The notes: generated by a model not told the origin, from the sequence alone. Counted from the stretch's first letter, positions 1-9,999 are shown. The stretch is 64,000 nt of DNA from Streptomyces atroolivaceus (GCF_000717025.1 NZ_JNXG01000005.1:248001-312000); one strand, 5' to 3'. Program-made: numbers and translations.

Positions 1-1439
1 GCCTGGTGGCGGGCTTCATGACGCTGCTGGACGTCTCCATCGTCAACGTGGCGCTGCCGTCCATCAAGGAGGGCCTCGACACCCCGGAGTCCGACCTCCA
101 GTGGGTGCTGTCCGGCTACGCGCTCGCCTTCGGCCTCGTCCTCATCCCGGGCGGACGCCTCGGCGACGCACGGGGGCGGCGCGCGGTGTTCATGGCGGGA
201 CTCACCCTCTTCACCCTGGCCTCCGCCGCCTGCGGGGCCGCCCAGTCCAGCCTCTGGCTGGTCATCGCCCGGCTCCTCCAGGGCGCGGCGGGCGGACTGC
301 TCTCGCCCCAGATCTCCGCGCTGATCCAGCAGATGTTCTCCGGACGCGAACGGGGCCGCGCCTTCGGCATGTTCGGCACCGTGGTCGGCATCTCCACCGC
401 GGTCGGCCCCCTCCTGGGCGGACTCCTGATCCAGGGCGCCGGGGCACAGGAGGGCTGGCGCTGGGTGTTCTACGTCAACCTGCCGATCGGGATCGTGTGT
501 CTTCTGCTGGCCCACCGACTGCTCCCCGACACGCCCTCGGCGACCCGGGTGCGCCCGCGCGACCTGGACCCCGTCGGCGTGCTCCTGCTCGGGGCGGGGG
601 TACTCGCCCTGCTGCTGCCGTTCGTCCAGGCCCTGCAGTGGCCGGGCAACGGTAAGTGGCTGCTCGTGGCGGTGGCCGCGGTCCTGCTCGCGGCGTTCGT
701 CGCCTGGGAGTCCCGCTGCGCGCGACGGAACGTCCAGCCGGTGCTGAACATGTCACTCTTCCGGCTCCGGTCCTTCTGGCTGGGCTGTCTGATGATCCTC
801 CTGTACTTCGCCGGCTTCACCTCGATCTTCTTCATCAGCACGCTCTACCTTCAGTCCGGTCTGCACTACAGCGCCCTGGAGGCAGGCCTCGCGATCACTC
901 CGTTCGCCCTGGGCGCGGGCGCGTCGGCGAGCATCGGCGGCCGGCTGGTCGGCCGCTTCGGGCGGCCCCTCATCGTCGTGGGACTCACCATGGTGGCCGT
1001 CGGACTCGGGCTCACCGCGCTGGCCGCGCACCTGGTGCCGGGCCGGGGCGCAGGGCTCGCCATGGCGGCCCCGCTCCTGCTGGCCGGCCTGGGCAGCGGC
1101 CTCGTCATCGCACCCAACCAGACGCTCACCCTCGCCGAGGTTCCGGTACACAACGCGGGCAGCGCCGGCGGCACCCTCCAGACCAGCCAGCGGGTCGGCT
1201 CGGCCATCGGGATCGCCGCGGTGGGCTCGGTCTTCTTCGCCCAGCTGGGCCCGGACGACTGGGCGTCGGCCTACGACCACGGGCTTCTCGTCTCGGTCGC
1301 CTTCGTCCTGGCGGGCCTGATCGTGGCCCTGGCCGATGTCGCGGCGGGCAGGCGGGGAAGGAGACGTGCAGAGACGTCCGACGCCACCGACGCTCCTGAT
1401 CCCACCGACCCCACCGAGGCCCCGAGGAGAACACCATGA
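1..1439 (+). CDS. DHA2-type MFS drug exporter (5' end outside window)
   Basis: This is a 14-TM type major facilitator drug:H+ antiporter of the EmrB/QacA (DHA2) group, expected to export toxic small molecules across the cell membrane. The reading frame is open to the first base, so the true start lies upstream. Visible marks are the first-helix segment LLDVSIVNVALPSI, the GGRLGDARGRR loop (motif A, about residues 50-60) and GISTAVGPLLGGLL (motif C of antiporters, about residue 125). Many hydrophobic helices follow, then a charged C-terminal tail. Its stop overlaps the ATG of the next gene by 4 bases (ATGA), so the two are translationally coupled. The substrate cannot be told from sequence. 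Confidence 0.9.
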   Translation, partial: LVAGFMTLLDVSIVNVALPSIKEGLDTPESDLQWVLSGYALAFGLVLIPGGRLGDARGRRAVFMAGLTLFTLASAACGAAQSSLWLVIARLLQGAAGGLLSPQISALIQQMFSGRERGRAFGMFGTVVGISTAVGPLLGGLLIQGAGAQEGWRWVFYVNLPIGIVCLLLAHRLLPDTPSATRVRPRDLDPVGVLLLGAGVLALLLPFVQALQWPGNGKWLLVAVAAVLLAAFVAWESRCARRNVQPVLNMSLFRLRSFWLGCLMILLYFAGFTSIFFISTLYLQSGLHYSALEAGLAITPFALGAGASASIGGRLVGRFGRPLIVVGLTMVAVGLGLTALAAHLVPGRGAGLAMAAPLLLAGLGSGLVIAPNQTLTLAEVPVHNAGSAGGTLQTSQRVGSAIGIAAVGSVFFAQLGPDDWASAYDHGLLVSVAFVLAGLIVALADVAAGRRGRRRAETSDATDAPDPTDPTEAPRRTP

Positions 1440-2467
1440 GCGACGCCCAGGACCGGAAGCAGGACGGGAACACCTCGTACGGCCACAAGCCCTTCAAGCG
1501 CTCCCGCAGCCACTTCGCCGACCGCATCACCGCCGACGGCCGTGACGGCTGGCCCGTCGAGGCCGGGCGCTACCGCCTGGTTGTCAGCCGGGCCTGCCCC
1601 TGGGCGAGCAGGGCCCTGGTCTCACGCCGACTGCTCGGGCTGGAGAGCGCCCTCTCACTGGCCGTGGCCGACCCGGTCCAGGACGACCGCAGCTGGCGCT
1701 TCACCCTCGACGAGGGAGGCAAGGACCCGGTGCTCGGCATCGGCTACCTGAGCGAGGCCTACGACGCACGGGAGCGCGACTACCCGGGCGGGGTCAGCGT
1801 GCCCGCGATCGTCGACGTCCCGACCCGGGCCCTGGTCACCAACGACTACCAGCAGATCACGCTCGACCTGGCCACCGAATGGACCGGTCTGCACCGCCCC
1901 GGAGCTCCCGACCTCTACCCGGAGCGCCGGCGCGACGAGATCGACTCCGTGATGGAGGACATCTACAAGGACGTGAACAACGGCGTCTACCGCGCGGGAT
2001 TCGCCGCAGAACAGGGCGAGTACGAGGCGGCGTACGTCGATGTGTTCCGCCGCCTGGACCTGGTCTCGGAACGCCTGGACGGGCAGCGCTACCTGGTGGG
2101 GGACACGATCACCGAGGCGGACATCCGGCTGTTCACCACCCTCGTGCGCTTCGACGCCGTCTACCACGGACACTTCAAGTGCAACCGCTCGAAGCTGGCC
2201 GAGGACCCCGTCCTGTGGGCGTACGTCCGTGACCTCTACCAGACCCCCGGCTTCGGTGACACCGTGGACTTCGACCACATCAAGCGGCACTACTACGGGG
2301 TGCACACCGGCATCAATCCGACCGGCATCGTGCCGCTGGGCCCCGACCTGTCGGGCTGGACGGCCCCGCACCACCGGGAGCAGCTGGGCGGCCGCCCCTT
2401 CGGTGACGGCACCCCGCCCGGACGGGTTCCGCCCGGCGAGGAGGTCCCGGCACGGGGGCGCCCCTGA
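1436..2467 (+). CDS. Xi-class glutathione S-transferase / glutathionyl-hydroquinone reductase family protein
   Basis: The 343-residue product matches the ECM4/YqjG family, which reduces S-thiol conjugates of hydroquinones. The N-terminal thioredoxin-like domain has the family active-site motif RACPWASR near residue 53, with Cys as the expected nucleophile. A helical C-terminal domain follows (RYLVGDTITEADIRLFTTLVRFD, about residues 215-240). The start is ATG preceded by GAGGAG, overlapping the exporter stop. Actinobacteria generally use mycothiol rather than glutathione, so the physiological thiol may differ (inference). Coupling to an exporter suggests a detoxification pair. Confidence 0.85.
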   Translation: MSDAQDRKQDGNTSYGHKPFKRSRSHFADRITADGRDGWPVEAGRYRLVVSRACPWASRALVSRRLLGLESALSLAVADPVQDDRSWRFTLDEGGKDPVLGIGYLSEAYDARERDYPGGVSVPAIVDVPTRALVTNDYQQITLDLATEWTGLHRPGAPDLYPERRRDEIDSVMEDIYKDVNNGVYRAGFAAEQGEYEAAYVDVFRRLDLVSERLDGQRYLVGDTITEADIRLFTTLVRFDAVYHGHFKCNRSKLAEDPVLWAYVRDLYQTPGFGDTVDFDHIKRHYYGVHTGINPTGIVPLGPDLSGWTAPHHREQLGGRPFGDGTPPGRVPPGEEVPARGRP

Positions 2468-2472
2468 CCGGT

Positions 2473-3339
2473 TCACTCCACCCGCGGCGGCGCCGCGTTC
2501 ACGGCGGCCAGCGGGGACCGGGCGAGGACGACACAGCCGACGGCGATCAGGGCCGCCCCGGCCACCTGGGGCAGCAGCCACCACCCGGACCGCAGCTCCT
2601 CGCCGAACAGCGTCACGCCGTAGGTGATGCTGATCAGGGCGTCCCCGAGCGTCAGCATCGGCTGCACCGCCACCAGCGAGCCGGCCTGCAGCGCGTTCTG
2701 GAGGAGGAACAGCGCACCCACGCCGGCCACCGCCGTGGCGTACAGCTGCCACGCCGTCAGCAGGCCGGCCACCCCGTCGGCGTCCAGCCGTGACATCGCG
2801 TCCTTCATCAGCGCGGCTGTCAGCGCGTACCCGCACGCCGCGGCCAGCCCCAGCAGCGCGGCCCTCAGATCACCGGAGGTGCCGAGGGCCGTGGCGATCA
2901 GCGCGGCCTCGAAGATCCCGGTCGCCACCAGAGCCGGGATCCAGGCCGCCCCCTGGACGTCCTCGCTGCCGCCGACCGGCGCGGCGGCGGCCATCCCCAG
3001 GGCCAGGCCCAGGGTCACGGCGGCCACCCCGTACCAGACCTGGCGCGGCACCCCGACCCGCATCACGAAGCCGGCGACGACCAGGGTCGCCGGCAGCTCG
3101 ATCACGAAGATCGGCTGGACGACGGCGATGGGGCCCGTGGCCAGTGCCACCGCCTGGCAGAGCGCGGCGACGATCACGAGGCCGATGCCGGCGAGCCACA
3201 CCTTCTGCCGCATCAGATGGCCGAACAGCGAGAGACGCATGGCCTCGCTGTCGGGCACGTTCAGGGCGGCGCGGCGCTGCAGCACCGACGCGGTGCCGTT
3301 GCTGAAAGCGGTCAGGACGGCGAACAGGACACTGATCAC
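2473..3339 (-). CDS. DMT-family (EamA-like) transporter
   Basis: This is an integral membrane protein of about 288 residues with roughly nine or ten hydrophobic segments in two half-repeats, typical of drug/metabolite transporters. I chose the GTG at 3339 (MISVLFAVLTAFSNGTAS) because the first helix starts there. A longer reading upstream would add an Arg/Pro-rich stretch overlapping the divergent gene. It ends 5 bases from the convergent GST-like gene. The substrate is unknown. Confidence 0.8.
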   Translation of the reverse strand: MISVLFAVLTAFSNGTASVLQRRAALNVPDSEAMRLSLFGHLMRQKVWLAGIGLVIVAALCQAVALATGPIAVVQPIFVIELPATLVVAGFVMRVGVPRQVWYGVAAVTLGLALGMAAAAPVGGSEDVQGAAWIPALVATGIFEAALIATALGTSGDLRAALLGLAAACGYALTAALMKDAMSRLDADGVAGLLTAWQLYATAVAGVGALFLLQNALQAGSLVAVQPMLTLGDALISITYGVTLFGEELRSGWWLLPQVAGAALIAVGCVVLARSPLAAVNAAPPRVE

Positions 3340-3442
3340 CGCCCCATCATGCGGGCCGAGCCCGTCCTGTCCGTGCTGCCGCGGACCGTTGGGGTGTCGC
3401 CCGTTCCGGGCCGGTGTCGCAGGGCCGCGTAACCTGCGGACC

Positions 3443-4561
3443 ATGGACGCCAAGAACGCTCCCGTGCTCTCCTCCCGCGCACTCAACAGGGCAACGATGG
3501 AGCGCCAGTTGCTGCTCCGCCGCGCCGCCGTGCCGGTGGGGGAAGCCGTCAGCCGTCTGGTCGGCCTGCAGGCCCAGAACACCAGGCCGCCGTACTTTCA
3601 GCTCTTCGCCCGGCTGGAAGGCTTCGTCCCTGCCGCGCTCTCGGCGCTGATGGAGTCCCGCGAAGTAGTCAGGATCGTCACCCTGCGCTCCACCATCCAC
3701 ACCCACACCGCCGAGGACGCCCTCACGCTGCGCCCCCTGGTCCAGCCCGCGCGCGACCGGGAACTGAACATGTTCCGGAGCGGGCTCACGGGCGTGGATC
3801 TGGACCGGCTCACCTCACGCGCCAGGGAGCTCGTCGAGGAGCGGCCGCGCACCATGAAGGAACTGCGGGAGGAGCTGTTCCTCCACTGGCCGGACGCCGA
3901 CCCCCGGGCACTCGCGGTCGCCGCCCGCTGCCGGCTGCCGCTGGTCCAGGTCACCCCGCGCGGGCTGTGGGGGCGCAGCGGGCAGGTCGCCCTGACGACC
4001 GCGGAGCACTGGCTGGACACCCCGCCGCGGCCGGCTGCCTCGCCCGACGCGACCGTGCTGCGCTACCTCGGCGCCTTCGGGCCGGCCTCGGTGAAGGACA
4101 TGCAGATGTGGGCCGGGCTCACCCGGATGCGCGAGGTCTTCGAACGCCTGCGGCCCCGGCTCGTCACCTTCCGCGACGAGAACGGCGTCGAACTCTTCGA
4201 CCTGCCCGACGCCCCGCGTCCCGACCCCGACACCCCTGCCCCGCCGCGCTTCCTCCCCGAGTTCGACAACATCCTGCTGGGCCACGCCGACCGGACCCGG
4301 GTGATCCCGCCCGCCTACAAGGGACGCAACGGCGTGGGCAACCAGTCCTACGGAACGGTCCTGGCCGACGGTTTCCTGGCGGCGATCTGGCGCCTCGACG
4401 AGACGCGGGACTCCGCGGTCGTCACCGTGCAGGCACTGGGCGGGCTGGACCGGGTCACGCGCGAGGAGATCACCCAGGAGGCTGTGGACATGCTGACGGT
4501 GATGTCCCCGGCGCCCGGCTACGACGTCCGGTTCGGCACGTTCGTCGACTTCGGGGACTGA
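3443..4561 (+). CDS. Winged-helix DNA-binding protein, AlkZ/YcaQ-like (HTH_42)
   Basis: The 372-residue protein has the start expected of the family, NRATMERQLLLRRAAVPVGEAVSRLVGLQAQNTRPPYFQ in two parts (residues about 14-53). That N-terminus carries the QAQ element that AlkZ-type DNA glycosylases use near the lesion pocket. AlkZ proteins unhook interstrand crosslinks or remove alkylated bases, and several actinobacterial members lie in resistance loci. Whether this one is an active glycosylase cannot be settled here. The ATG at 3443 was preferred because the frame upstream is low-complexity shadow. It diverges from the DMT transporter across about 100 bp. Confidence 0.78.
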   Translation: MDAKNAPVLSSRALNRATMERQLLLRRAAVPVGEAVSRLVGLQAQNTRPPYFQLFARLEGFVPAALSALMESREVVRIVTLRSTIHTHTAEDALTLRPLVQPARDRELNMFRSGLTGVDLDRLTSRARELVEERPRTMKELREELFLHWPDADPRALAVAARCRLPLVQVTPRGLWGRSGQVALTTAEHWLDTPPRPAASPDATVLRYLGAFGPASVKDMQMWAGLTRMREVFERLRPRLVTFRDENGVELFDLPDAPRPDPDTPAPPRFLPEFDNILLGHADRTRVIPPAYKGRNGVGNQSYGTVLADGFLAAIWRLDETRDSAVVTVQALGGLDRVTREEITQEAVDMLTVMSPAPGYDVRFGTFVDFGD

Positions 4562-4612
4562 GACGGCCCGGTCCGCACGGCGGTCGTGGTCCGCACGGCC
4601 CGGCGTACCCGG

Positions 4613-4707
4613 CCCGGCTCACGGCGCCCCGCCCGGTTCACGGCGCCCCGCCCGGTTCACGGCGCCCCGCCCGGCTCACGGCAGCAGGCCCGGTTCACGG
4701 CAGCAGA
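4613..4707. repeat. Five tandem copies of a 19-bp unit at the 3' end of a LuxR gene
   Basis: Units of cccggttcacggcgccccg start at 4613, 4632, 4651, 4670 and 4689. Copies 2 and 3 are identical, and copies 4 and 5 differ in the last bases (ggcagcagg/a). The fifth unit holds the stop codon and last codons of the minus-strand LuxR gene, so the array looks like a local duplication of that gene end into the intergenic space. Confidence 0.9.
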
Positions 4708-5543
4708 CCCGCGTGGCGTGCCGTCACCACCGCCTCCAGCCGGGTGTGCGCCCCCAGCTTCCGCATCGCGGACCGCAGGTAGCTCTTCACCGTCTCCGGC
4801 CGCAGACCCAGCCGTTCGGCCGCCGCGGCGTTCGTGGCGCCCGACGCCACGCAGGCGATCACATCGATCTCGCGCGGCGCCAGCCGTACCCGTCCGGGCG
4901 CCGGTTGCCGCTGCTCGGTCCCCGTGGCCGACGCGAGCCGCCCGCACACCGCGAGCAGCTCGGCACGCAGCGCCGGGTCCATGATCTTCGGGGCCAGAGC
5001 GCGCAGCTCGCGATGCGCCTCGCGGACGTCCTCCCAGGTCCCCGGGCCCGTGCCCGGACCGGTGAGCTGTTCCCGGGTGGCCGCCAGGAGCTGCCGCACC
5101 TCGTCCCGGACCGCCAGGGCCTGCTCCACGTCCCGCGCCGCGGAGGCCGTCGCGTCGAACGTACGGTCCCCGAGCGTGAGCGGTTCGCGCAGCGCCCCGT
5201 ACAGCACACCCCGCACCGCCCGGCGTACGACCACGGGCACGGCGACGACCGAGCGCAGGCCCTCCGCCGCGACAGCCGTGTCGTACTCGTGGCTGATGTG
5301 GCGCGAAGCGGGGTAGTCCGTGACCGCGCACGGCCGTGACAGGGCGATCGCCTTACCGCCGAGCCCGCTCCCCGCCGAGATGACGAGCCCGCGCAGCGCG
5401 GGGGTCTGCGCCCCGTTCAGCTCGGCGATCCGGGCGTGGCGTGCGTCGGAGAGGAGCCCGCCGAAGACCACCGGCAGTCCGCTCGTCCGGCGCAGCCTCA
5501 GCAGGGCCGCCCGCAGCTCGGTCGCCTCGCCCGCTTCCTGCAC
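4695..5543 (-). CDS. GAF-domain LuxR-type transcriptional regulator
   Basis: The product is about 282 residues. The N-terminal two thirds read like a GAF sensory domain (GLGGKAIALSRPCAVTDY, SVVAVPVVVRRAVRGVLYGA). The C-terminus is a LuxR helix-turn-helix (LAPREIDVIACVASGATNAA then AERLGLRPETVKSYLRSAMR). I prefer the GTG at 5543, which has CGGAGAG upstream. A GTG at 5573 would add 10 residues. It diverges from the two acyl-CoA synthetase genes across about 105 bp, so it is a plausible regulator of them (inference). Confidence 0.85.
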   Translation of the reverse strand: MQEAGEATELRAALLRLRRTSGLPVVFGGLLSDARHARIAELNGAQTPALRGLVISAGSGLGGKAIALSRPCAVTDYPASRHISHEYDTAVAAEGLRSVVAVPVVVRRAVRGVLYGALREPLTLGDRTFDATASAARDVEQALAVRDEVRQLLAATREQLTGPGTGPGTWEDVREAHRELRALAPKIMDPALRAELLAVCGRLASATGTEQRQPAPGRVRLAPREIDVIACVASGATNAAAAERLGLRPETVKSYLRSAMRKLGAHTRLEAVVTARHAGLLP

Positions 5544-5648
5544 GCCTGCGGCTCTCCGCCCTGTCGGCTCCACCCCCGTTCGGGGGTGGTGAGATCTGGG
5601 TCACTGTTCGCATGATGTTAAAGGACGGGTTCGCGACGAGGAGGGCAC

Positions 5649-7325
5649 ATGCCGGCAACGAGTGCGACGGAGACGTTCCGGGCCGCCCGGGACTTCCTGA
5701 TCGAGCACCGCGAGGACTACACCACGGCGTACGAGGGCTTCAGCTGGCCACGGCCCGACTACTTCAACTGGGCGCTCGACTGGTTCGACGTGATCGCCGA
5801 GAACAACGACCGCACCGCCCTGCACATCGTGGAGGAGGACGGCGGGCGCACCGAGGTGTCCTTCGCCCGGATGGCGGCGCGCTCCAGCAGGGCGGCGAAC
5901 TGGCTGCGGGAACAGGGCGTGGCGGAAGGCGACCGGATCCTCGTCATGCTCGGCAACCAGGCCGAACTGTGGGAGACCGCGCTGGCCGCGATGAAGCTGC
6001 GCGCCGTCGTCATCCCCGCCACCCCGATGCTGGGGCCGGTTGACCTGCGTGACCGGGTCGAGCGCGGCAAGGTGCGCCATGTGCTCGTACGGTCGGCGGA
6101 CACCGCGAAGTTCGACGAGGTGCCCGGCGACTACACCCGGATCGCCGTCGGCGCCGACGTCGAGGGCTGGCTCTCCTACGGCGGGGCCGACGCGGCGCCC
6201 GAGACGTTCGTCCCGGACCGGGAGACGGACGCCGGCGAACCCCTGATGCTCTACTTCACCTCGGGCACCACGGCCAGCCCCAAGCTGGTCGAGCACACCC
6301 ATGTCTCCTATCCGGTCGGCCACTTGGCGACGATGTACTGGATCGGCCTCAAGCCCGGCGACGTCCATCTGAACATCTCCTCGCCCGGCTGGGCGAAGCA
6401 CGCGTGGTCGAATCTCTTCGCGCCCTGGAGCGCCGAGGCCACCGTCTTCATCTTCAACTACACCCGGTTCGACGCCGCCCGGCTGATGGCGGAGATGGAC
6501 CGCTCGGCGATCACCAGTTTCTGTGCCCCGCCGACGGTCTGGCGGATGCTCATCCAGGCGGACCTCGCACAGCTGAAAACACCGCCGCGCGAGGTCGTCG
6601 CGGCGGGCGAGCCGCTCAATCCGGAGGTCATCGAGAGCGTCAGGCGCGCCTGGGGCGTCACCATCCGCGACGGCTTCGGTCAGACGGAGACCGCCGTGCA
6701 GGTGGCCAACACGCCGGGACAGCGGCTCAAGCCGGGCTCCATGGGACGGCCCAGCCCCGGATTCGAGGTCGAGCTGCTGGACCCCGTGACCGGTGAACCG
6801 GGGGCGGCGGAGGGAGAGATCTCCCTCGATCTGTCCACGGCCCCCGTCGGTCTGATGACGGGTTACCACGGAGACCCGGACCGTACGGCCGAGGCCATGG
6901 CGGGTGGCTACTACCGCACGGGTGACATCGGCGCTCGGGACGAGGACGGCTACCTCACGTACGTCGGCAGGGCCGACGATGTCTTCAAGGCTTCCGACTA
7001 CAAGATCTCGCCGTTCGAGCTGGAGAGCGCCCTGCTGGAGCACGAGGCGGTCGTCGAGGCCGCGGTCGTGCCCGCCCCCGACCCGGTGAGGCTCTCCGTC
7101 CCGAAGGCGTACGTCGTGCTCGCCGAGGGCTGGGAACCCGGACCGGACACGGCCAGGGTGCTGTTCGAGCACTCCCGGGCGGTGCTCGCCCCGTACAAGC
7201 GCGTCCGCCGGCTGGAGTTCGCCGAACTGCCCAAGACCGTCTCGGGCAAGATCCGGAGGATCGAGCTGCGTGAGCGAACGGCGCAGGGGACCGGCACCGA
7301 GTTCGACGAGGGGGACCTGCGATGA
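5649..7325 (+). CDS. AMP-dependent acyl-CoA synthetase, medium-chain (MACS)-like
   Basis: This 558-residue adenylate-forming enzyme should convert a carboxylic acid, ATP and CoA to acyl-CoA. It has the P-loop-like motif [17 protein letters not shown] (about residue 202), [13 protein letters not shown] (about 340), [21 protein letters not shown] (about 418, in which the ribose-binding Asp lies) and the C-terminal catalytic-lysine motif [14 protein letters not shown]. The overall pattern resembles medium-chain and aromatic acid ligases. The start ATG follows GAGGAGG. The stop overlaps the next ATG (ATGA), giving a two-gene synthetase operon. Confidence 0.9.
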   Translation: MPATSATETFRAARDFLIEHREDYTTAYEGFSWPRPDYFNWALDWFDVIAENNDRTALHIVEEDGGRTEVSFARMAARSSRAANWLREQGVAEGDRILVMLGNQAELWETALAAMKLRAVVIPATPMLGPVDLRDRVERGKVRHVLVRSADTAKFDEVPGDYTRIAVGADVEGWLSYGGADAAPETFVPDRETDAGEPLMLYFTSGTTASPKLVEHTHVSYPVGHLATMYWIGLKPGDVHLNISSPGWAKHAWSNLFAPWSAEATVFIFNYTRFDAARLMAEMDRSAITSFCAPPTVWRMLIQADLAQLKTPPREVVAAGEPLNPEVIESVRRAWGVTIRDGFGQTETAVQVANTPGQRLKPGSMGRPSPGFEVELLDPVTGEPGAAEGEISLDLSTAPVGLMTGYHGDPDRTAEAMAGGYYRTGDIGARDEDGYLTYVGRADDVFKASDYKISPFELESALLEHEAVVEAAVVPAPDPVRLSVPKAYVVLAEGWEPGPDTARVLFEHSRAVLAPYKRVRRLEFAELPKTVSGKIRRIELRERTAQGTGTEFDEGDLR

Positions 7326-8929
7326 GCGGCCTCTCCTACGCGCACGGCACCAGCTCCACGGCTCTGCTCGGCGACACCATCGGTCGCAACCTGGACCGGG
7401 CTGTCGAGGAGTTCGGGGAGCGGGAGGCACTGGTCGACGTGGTGTCCGGACGCCGCTGGACGTACGCCGAATTCGGCGCCGCCGTCGACGAGCTGGCCCG
7501 CGGGCTGATGGCCACCGGGGTGGCCGCGGGCGACCGGGTCGGCATCTGGGCGGTCAACTGCCCGGAGTGGGTCCTCGTCCAGTACGCCACGGCCCGTATC
7601 GGGGCCGTCATGGTCAACATCAATCCCGCCTACCGCGCGCACGAGCTGGAGTACGTGCTGGGCCAGGCCGGGATCTCCGTACTGGTCGCCTCCCTCGCCC
7701 ACCGCACCAGCGACTACCGCGCACTCGTCGACCAGGTCCGCGCCAACTGCCCCACGCTGCGGTCGGTCCACTACATCGGGGACCCGTCCTGGGACGAGCT
7801 GACCACCGCCTCGCGGTCCGTGACGGCGGAGCAACTGGCGGCGCGCGAGGCCGGTCTGTCCTGCGACGACCCGATCAACATCCAGTACACCTCGGGAACC
7901 ACCGGATTCCCGAAGGGCGCCACGCTCTCCCACCACAACATCCTCAACAACGGTTACTTCGTCGGGGAAATGGTCGCCTACACCGAACAGGACCGGGTCT
8001 GTCTGCCCGTGCCGTTCTACCACTGCTTCGGCATGGTCATGGGGAACCTCGGCATCACCTCGCACGGGGCCTGCATCGTGATCCCCGCCCCGGCCTTCGA
8101 GCCCGCGGCCGTACTGGCCGCCGTCCAGCAGGAGCGCTGTACCTCGCTCTACGGCGTGCCCACGATGTTCATCGCGGAGCTCGACCTGCCAGGTTTCGCC
8201 TCGTACGACCTGTCCTCGCTGCGCACCGGGATCATGGCCGGATCACCCTGCCCGGTCGAGGTGATGAAGAGGGTCGTCGCGGAGATGCACATGGACGAGG
8301 TGTCCATCTGTTACGGGATGACGGAGACCTCGCCCGTCTCCACCCAGACCCGCCGGGAGGACGACCTGGAGCGCCGTACGGGCACGGTCGGCCGGGTGAT
8401 GCCGCACATCGAGGTGAAGGTCGTCGACCCGGTGACGGACGTGACCCTGCCGCGCGGCCGGGCCGGCGAACTGTGCACCCGTGGGTACAGCGTGATGCTG
8501 GGCTACTGGGACCAGCCGGAGCGGACCGCCGAAGTCATCGACGCGGGACGCTGGATGCACACCGGGGACCTCGCGGTGATGCGGGAGGACGGGTACGTCC
8601 AGATCGTCGGCCGGATCAAGGACATGATCATCCGGGGCGGTGAGAACGTGTATCCGCGGGAGATCGAGGAGTTCCTCCACGGGCACCCGAAGATCGCGGA
8701 CGTCCAGGTGGTCGGGGTGCCGGACGACAGGTACGGCGAGGAGATCCTGGCCTGCGTCATTCCCCGCGACCCGGCCGACCCGCCGACGCTCGACGAGGTG
8801 ACGGCGTACTGCCGGGAGCAGCTGGCGCACTACAAGATTCCGCGCGGACTGCGGATTCTGGAGGCGTTCCCGATGACCGTCAGCGGTAAGGTCCGCAAGG
8901 TCGAACTGCGGGAGGGATTCGGCGCGTAG
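7322..8929 (+). CDS. Fatty-acid/acyl-CoA ligase, FadD-like
   Basis: This is a second adenylate-forming ligase of 535 residues. Motifs are [20 protein letters not shown] (about residue 183), [11 protein letters not shown] (about 325), [21 protein letters not shown] (about 410), then [20 protein letters not shown] and the C-terminal lysine motif [14 protein letters not shown]. This is the classic FadD pattern, in contrast to its MACS-like upstream neighbour. It is translationally coupled to that neighbour through ATGA. The pair may act on different acids of one catabolic route (inference). Confidence 0.9.
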   Translation: MSGLSYAHGTSSTALLGDTIGRNLDRAVEEFGEREALVDVVSGRRWTYAEFGAAVDELARGLMATGVAAGDRVGIWAVNCPEWVLVQYATARIGAVMVNINPAYRAHELEYVLGQAGISVLVASLAHRTSDYRALVDQVRANCPTLRSVHYIGDPSWDELTTASRSVTAEQLAAREAGLSCDDPINIQYTSGTTGFPKGATLSHHNILNNGYFVGEMVAYTEQDRVCLPVPFYHCFGMVMGNLGITSHGACIVIPAPAFEPAAVLAAVQQERCTSLYGVPTMFIAELDLPGFASYDLSSLRTGIMAGSPCPVEVMKRVVAEMHMDEVSICYGMTETSPVSTQTRREDDLERRTGTVGRVMPHIEVKVVDPVTDVTLPRGRAGELCTRGYSVMLGYWDQPERTAEVIDAGRWMHTGDLAVMREDGYVQIVGRIKDMIIRGGENVYPREIEEFLHGHPKIADVQVVGVPDDRYGEEILACVIPRDPADPPTLDEVTAYCREQLAHYKIPRGLRILEAFPMTVSGKVRKVELREGFGA

Positions 8930-8950
8930 CCCGTGCCGGGGGGCGCGGGA

Positions 8951-9172
8951 TCAGGCGGCCTCGATGATGCCGGAGCCTATGCCCTGGGTCGCCGCAGCCC
9001 ATTCGATGAGCAGTACCTCGTACTCGGCGGCCTCCACCGGCGTCCAGTCCTGGCCGGCCCGCGAGTCGACGAGCGCGCGGATCGCCTCGTTGGCGTCGAC
9101 GGCGGACGGGTGGGCGGGCTGGGTCAGGAAAACGGGGGTCGAGTGAGTGGGATGCCGAGGAGTTAAGACCAT
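8951..9172 (-). CDS. Small conserved-looking hypothetical protein
   Basis: This 73-residue acidic protein has codon use like its neighbours and a Shine-Dalgarno-like GTGAAGGC just before the ATG. The segment DANEAIRALVDSRAGQDWTPVEAAEYEVLLIEWAAA (given in two parts in the protein, residues 26-61) is amphipathic and helical. There is no signal peptide, membrane segment or metal motif. I do not recognise a family, and the function is unknown. Confidence 0.6.
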   Translation of the reverse strand: MVLTPRHPTHSTPVFLTQPAHPSAVDANEAIRALVDSRAGQDWTPVEAAEYEVLLIEWAAATQGIGSGIIEAA

Positions 9173-9243
9173 GCCTTCACTCTACGTCCTCATACCGACA
9201 ACAGCTCGAACATATGCGCCTGGCAGGGCGCAGGTGACCGAAA

Positions 9244-9999
9244 TCATGCGCCGGGGGCGGGCGGTCGGGGGCCCACGCTGACCAACTCGTCCGCGGGTCC
9301 GTTCACCGGCTGCGGTGTTCCGGTGAGGTCCAGGGTGAAGAGCGGGACGGCGAGGCCGTCCGCGCGTGAACGGGCCTCGTCCGTGTAGCCGGCCAGGGAG
9401 AACAGCACTCCGGCCACCGAGGCGTTCAGGGCGTTCAGCCAGAGGCACTCGACATCGCGCAGGACGGTCGGCCGGGTGGTCGCGTCGACCTGGGCGATGA
9501 GGCCGGCGGCTCTGAGGTCGATCCGGGAACCGGGCCGCGTCTCGGGCTGGACGACGTGGCGGAAGCCCAGCCACTGCAGATACAGCGCCGCCGTGTCCAC
9601 CGCGTCGCGAGCCGTGCGTATCACCAGGGGCCGGAACGTCGGCCTCGGATGGGCGGCCGTGGGCGGCAGGGGTATGTGCGACGGGCCGGGCGAACCGGCC
9701 GTGGCCGACGTGGTGGAGGGCGCGGTGGTGCCGCGCGTGGCCACCGGGCGCACCGGGATCCGCAGCACCGCGCCGCAGGGGCAGCAGAGTTCGGGGTGCG
9801 GCCACTGGTCGCGGCGCCCGCAGGAATGGCACCGCACGCTCACCCAGTCGTCGTTCCAGGTGCGGTGCGTGATGAGCACGGCCGGCGCGCCGCGCATCAG
9901 CGGCGGGGCGGTGGGGGAGCCGCACGGGCAGGGATACACCGGCGTGATGTACGCGTGATCCCTGCGGCAGGCCGGGCAGCGCACCGGTACGGACTCCAC
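9244..9999 (-). CDS. Zinc-ribbon protein with a Mrr/restriction-endonuclease-like domain
   Basis: Starting at the GTG at 9999 (AGGAGGGGG six bases upstream), the product is about 251 residues. The N-terminal part has two cysteine clusters, CPACRRDHAYITPVYPCPCG and CHSCGRRDQWPHPELCCPCG, each able to bind zinc. The C-terminal part (about residues 130-230) resembles a PD-(D/E)XK fold: YLQWLGFRHVV, then SRIDL and LIAQVDATTRPT, then a helix and PLFTLDL. The usual QxK lysine appears to be replaced by Asp (QVD), so it may bind rather than cut nucleic acid. It is divergent from gcl. The function is inferred from weak resemblance only. Confidence 0.6.
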   Translation of the reverse strand: MESVPVRCPACRRDHAYITPVYPCPCGSPTAPPLMRGAPAVLITHRTWNDDWVSVRCHSCGRRDQWPHPELCCPCGAVLRIPVRPVATRGTTAPSTTSATAGSPGPSHIPLPPTAAHPRPTFRPLVIRTARDAVDTAALYLQWLGFRHVVQPETRPGSRIDLRAAGLIAQVDATTRPTVLRDVECLWLNALNASVAGVLFSLAGYTDEARSRADGLAVPLFTLDLTGTPQPVNGPADELVSVGPRPPAPGA

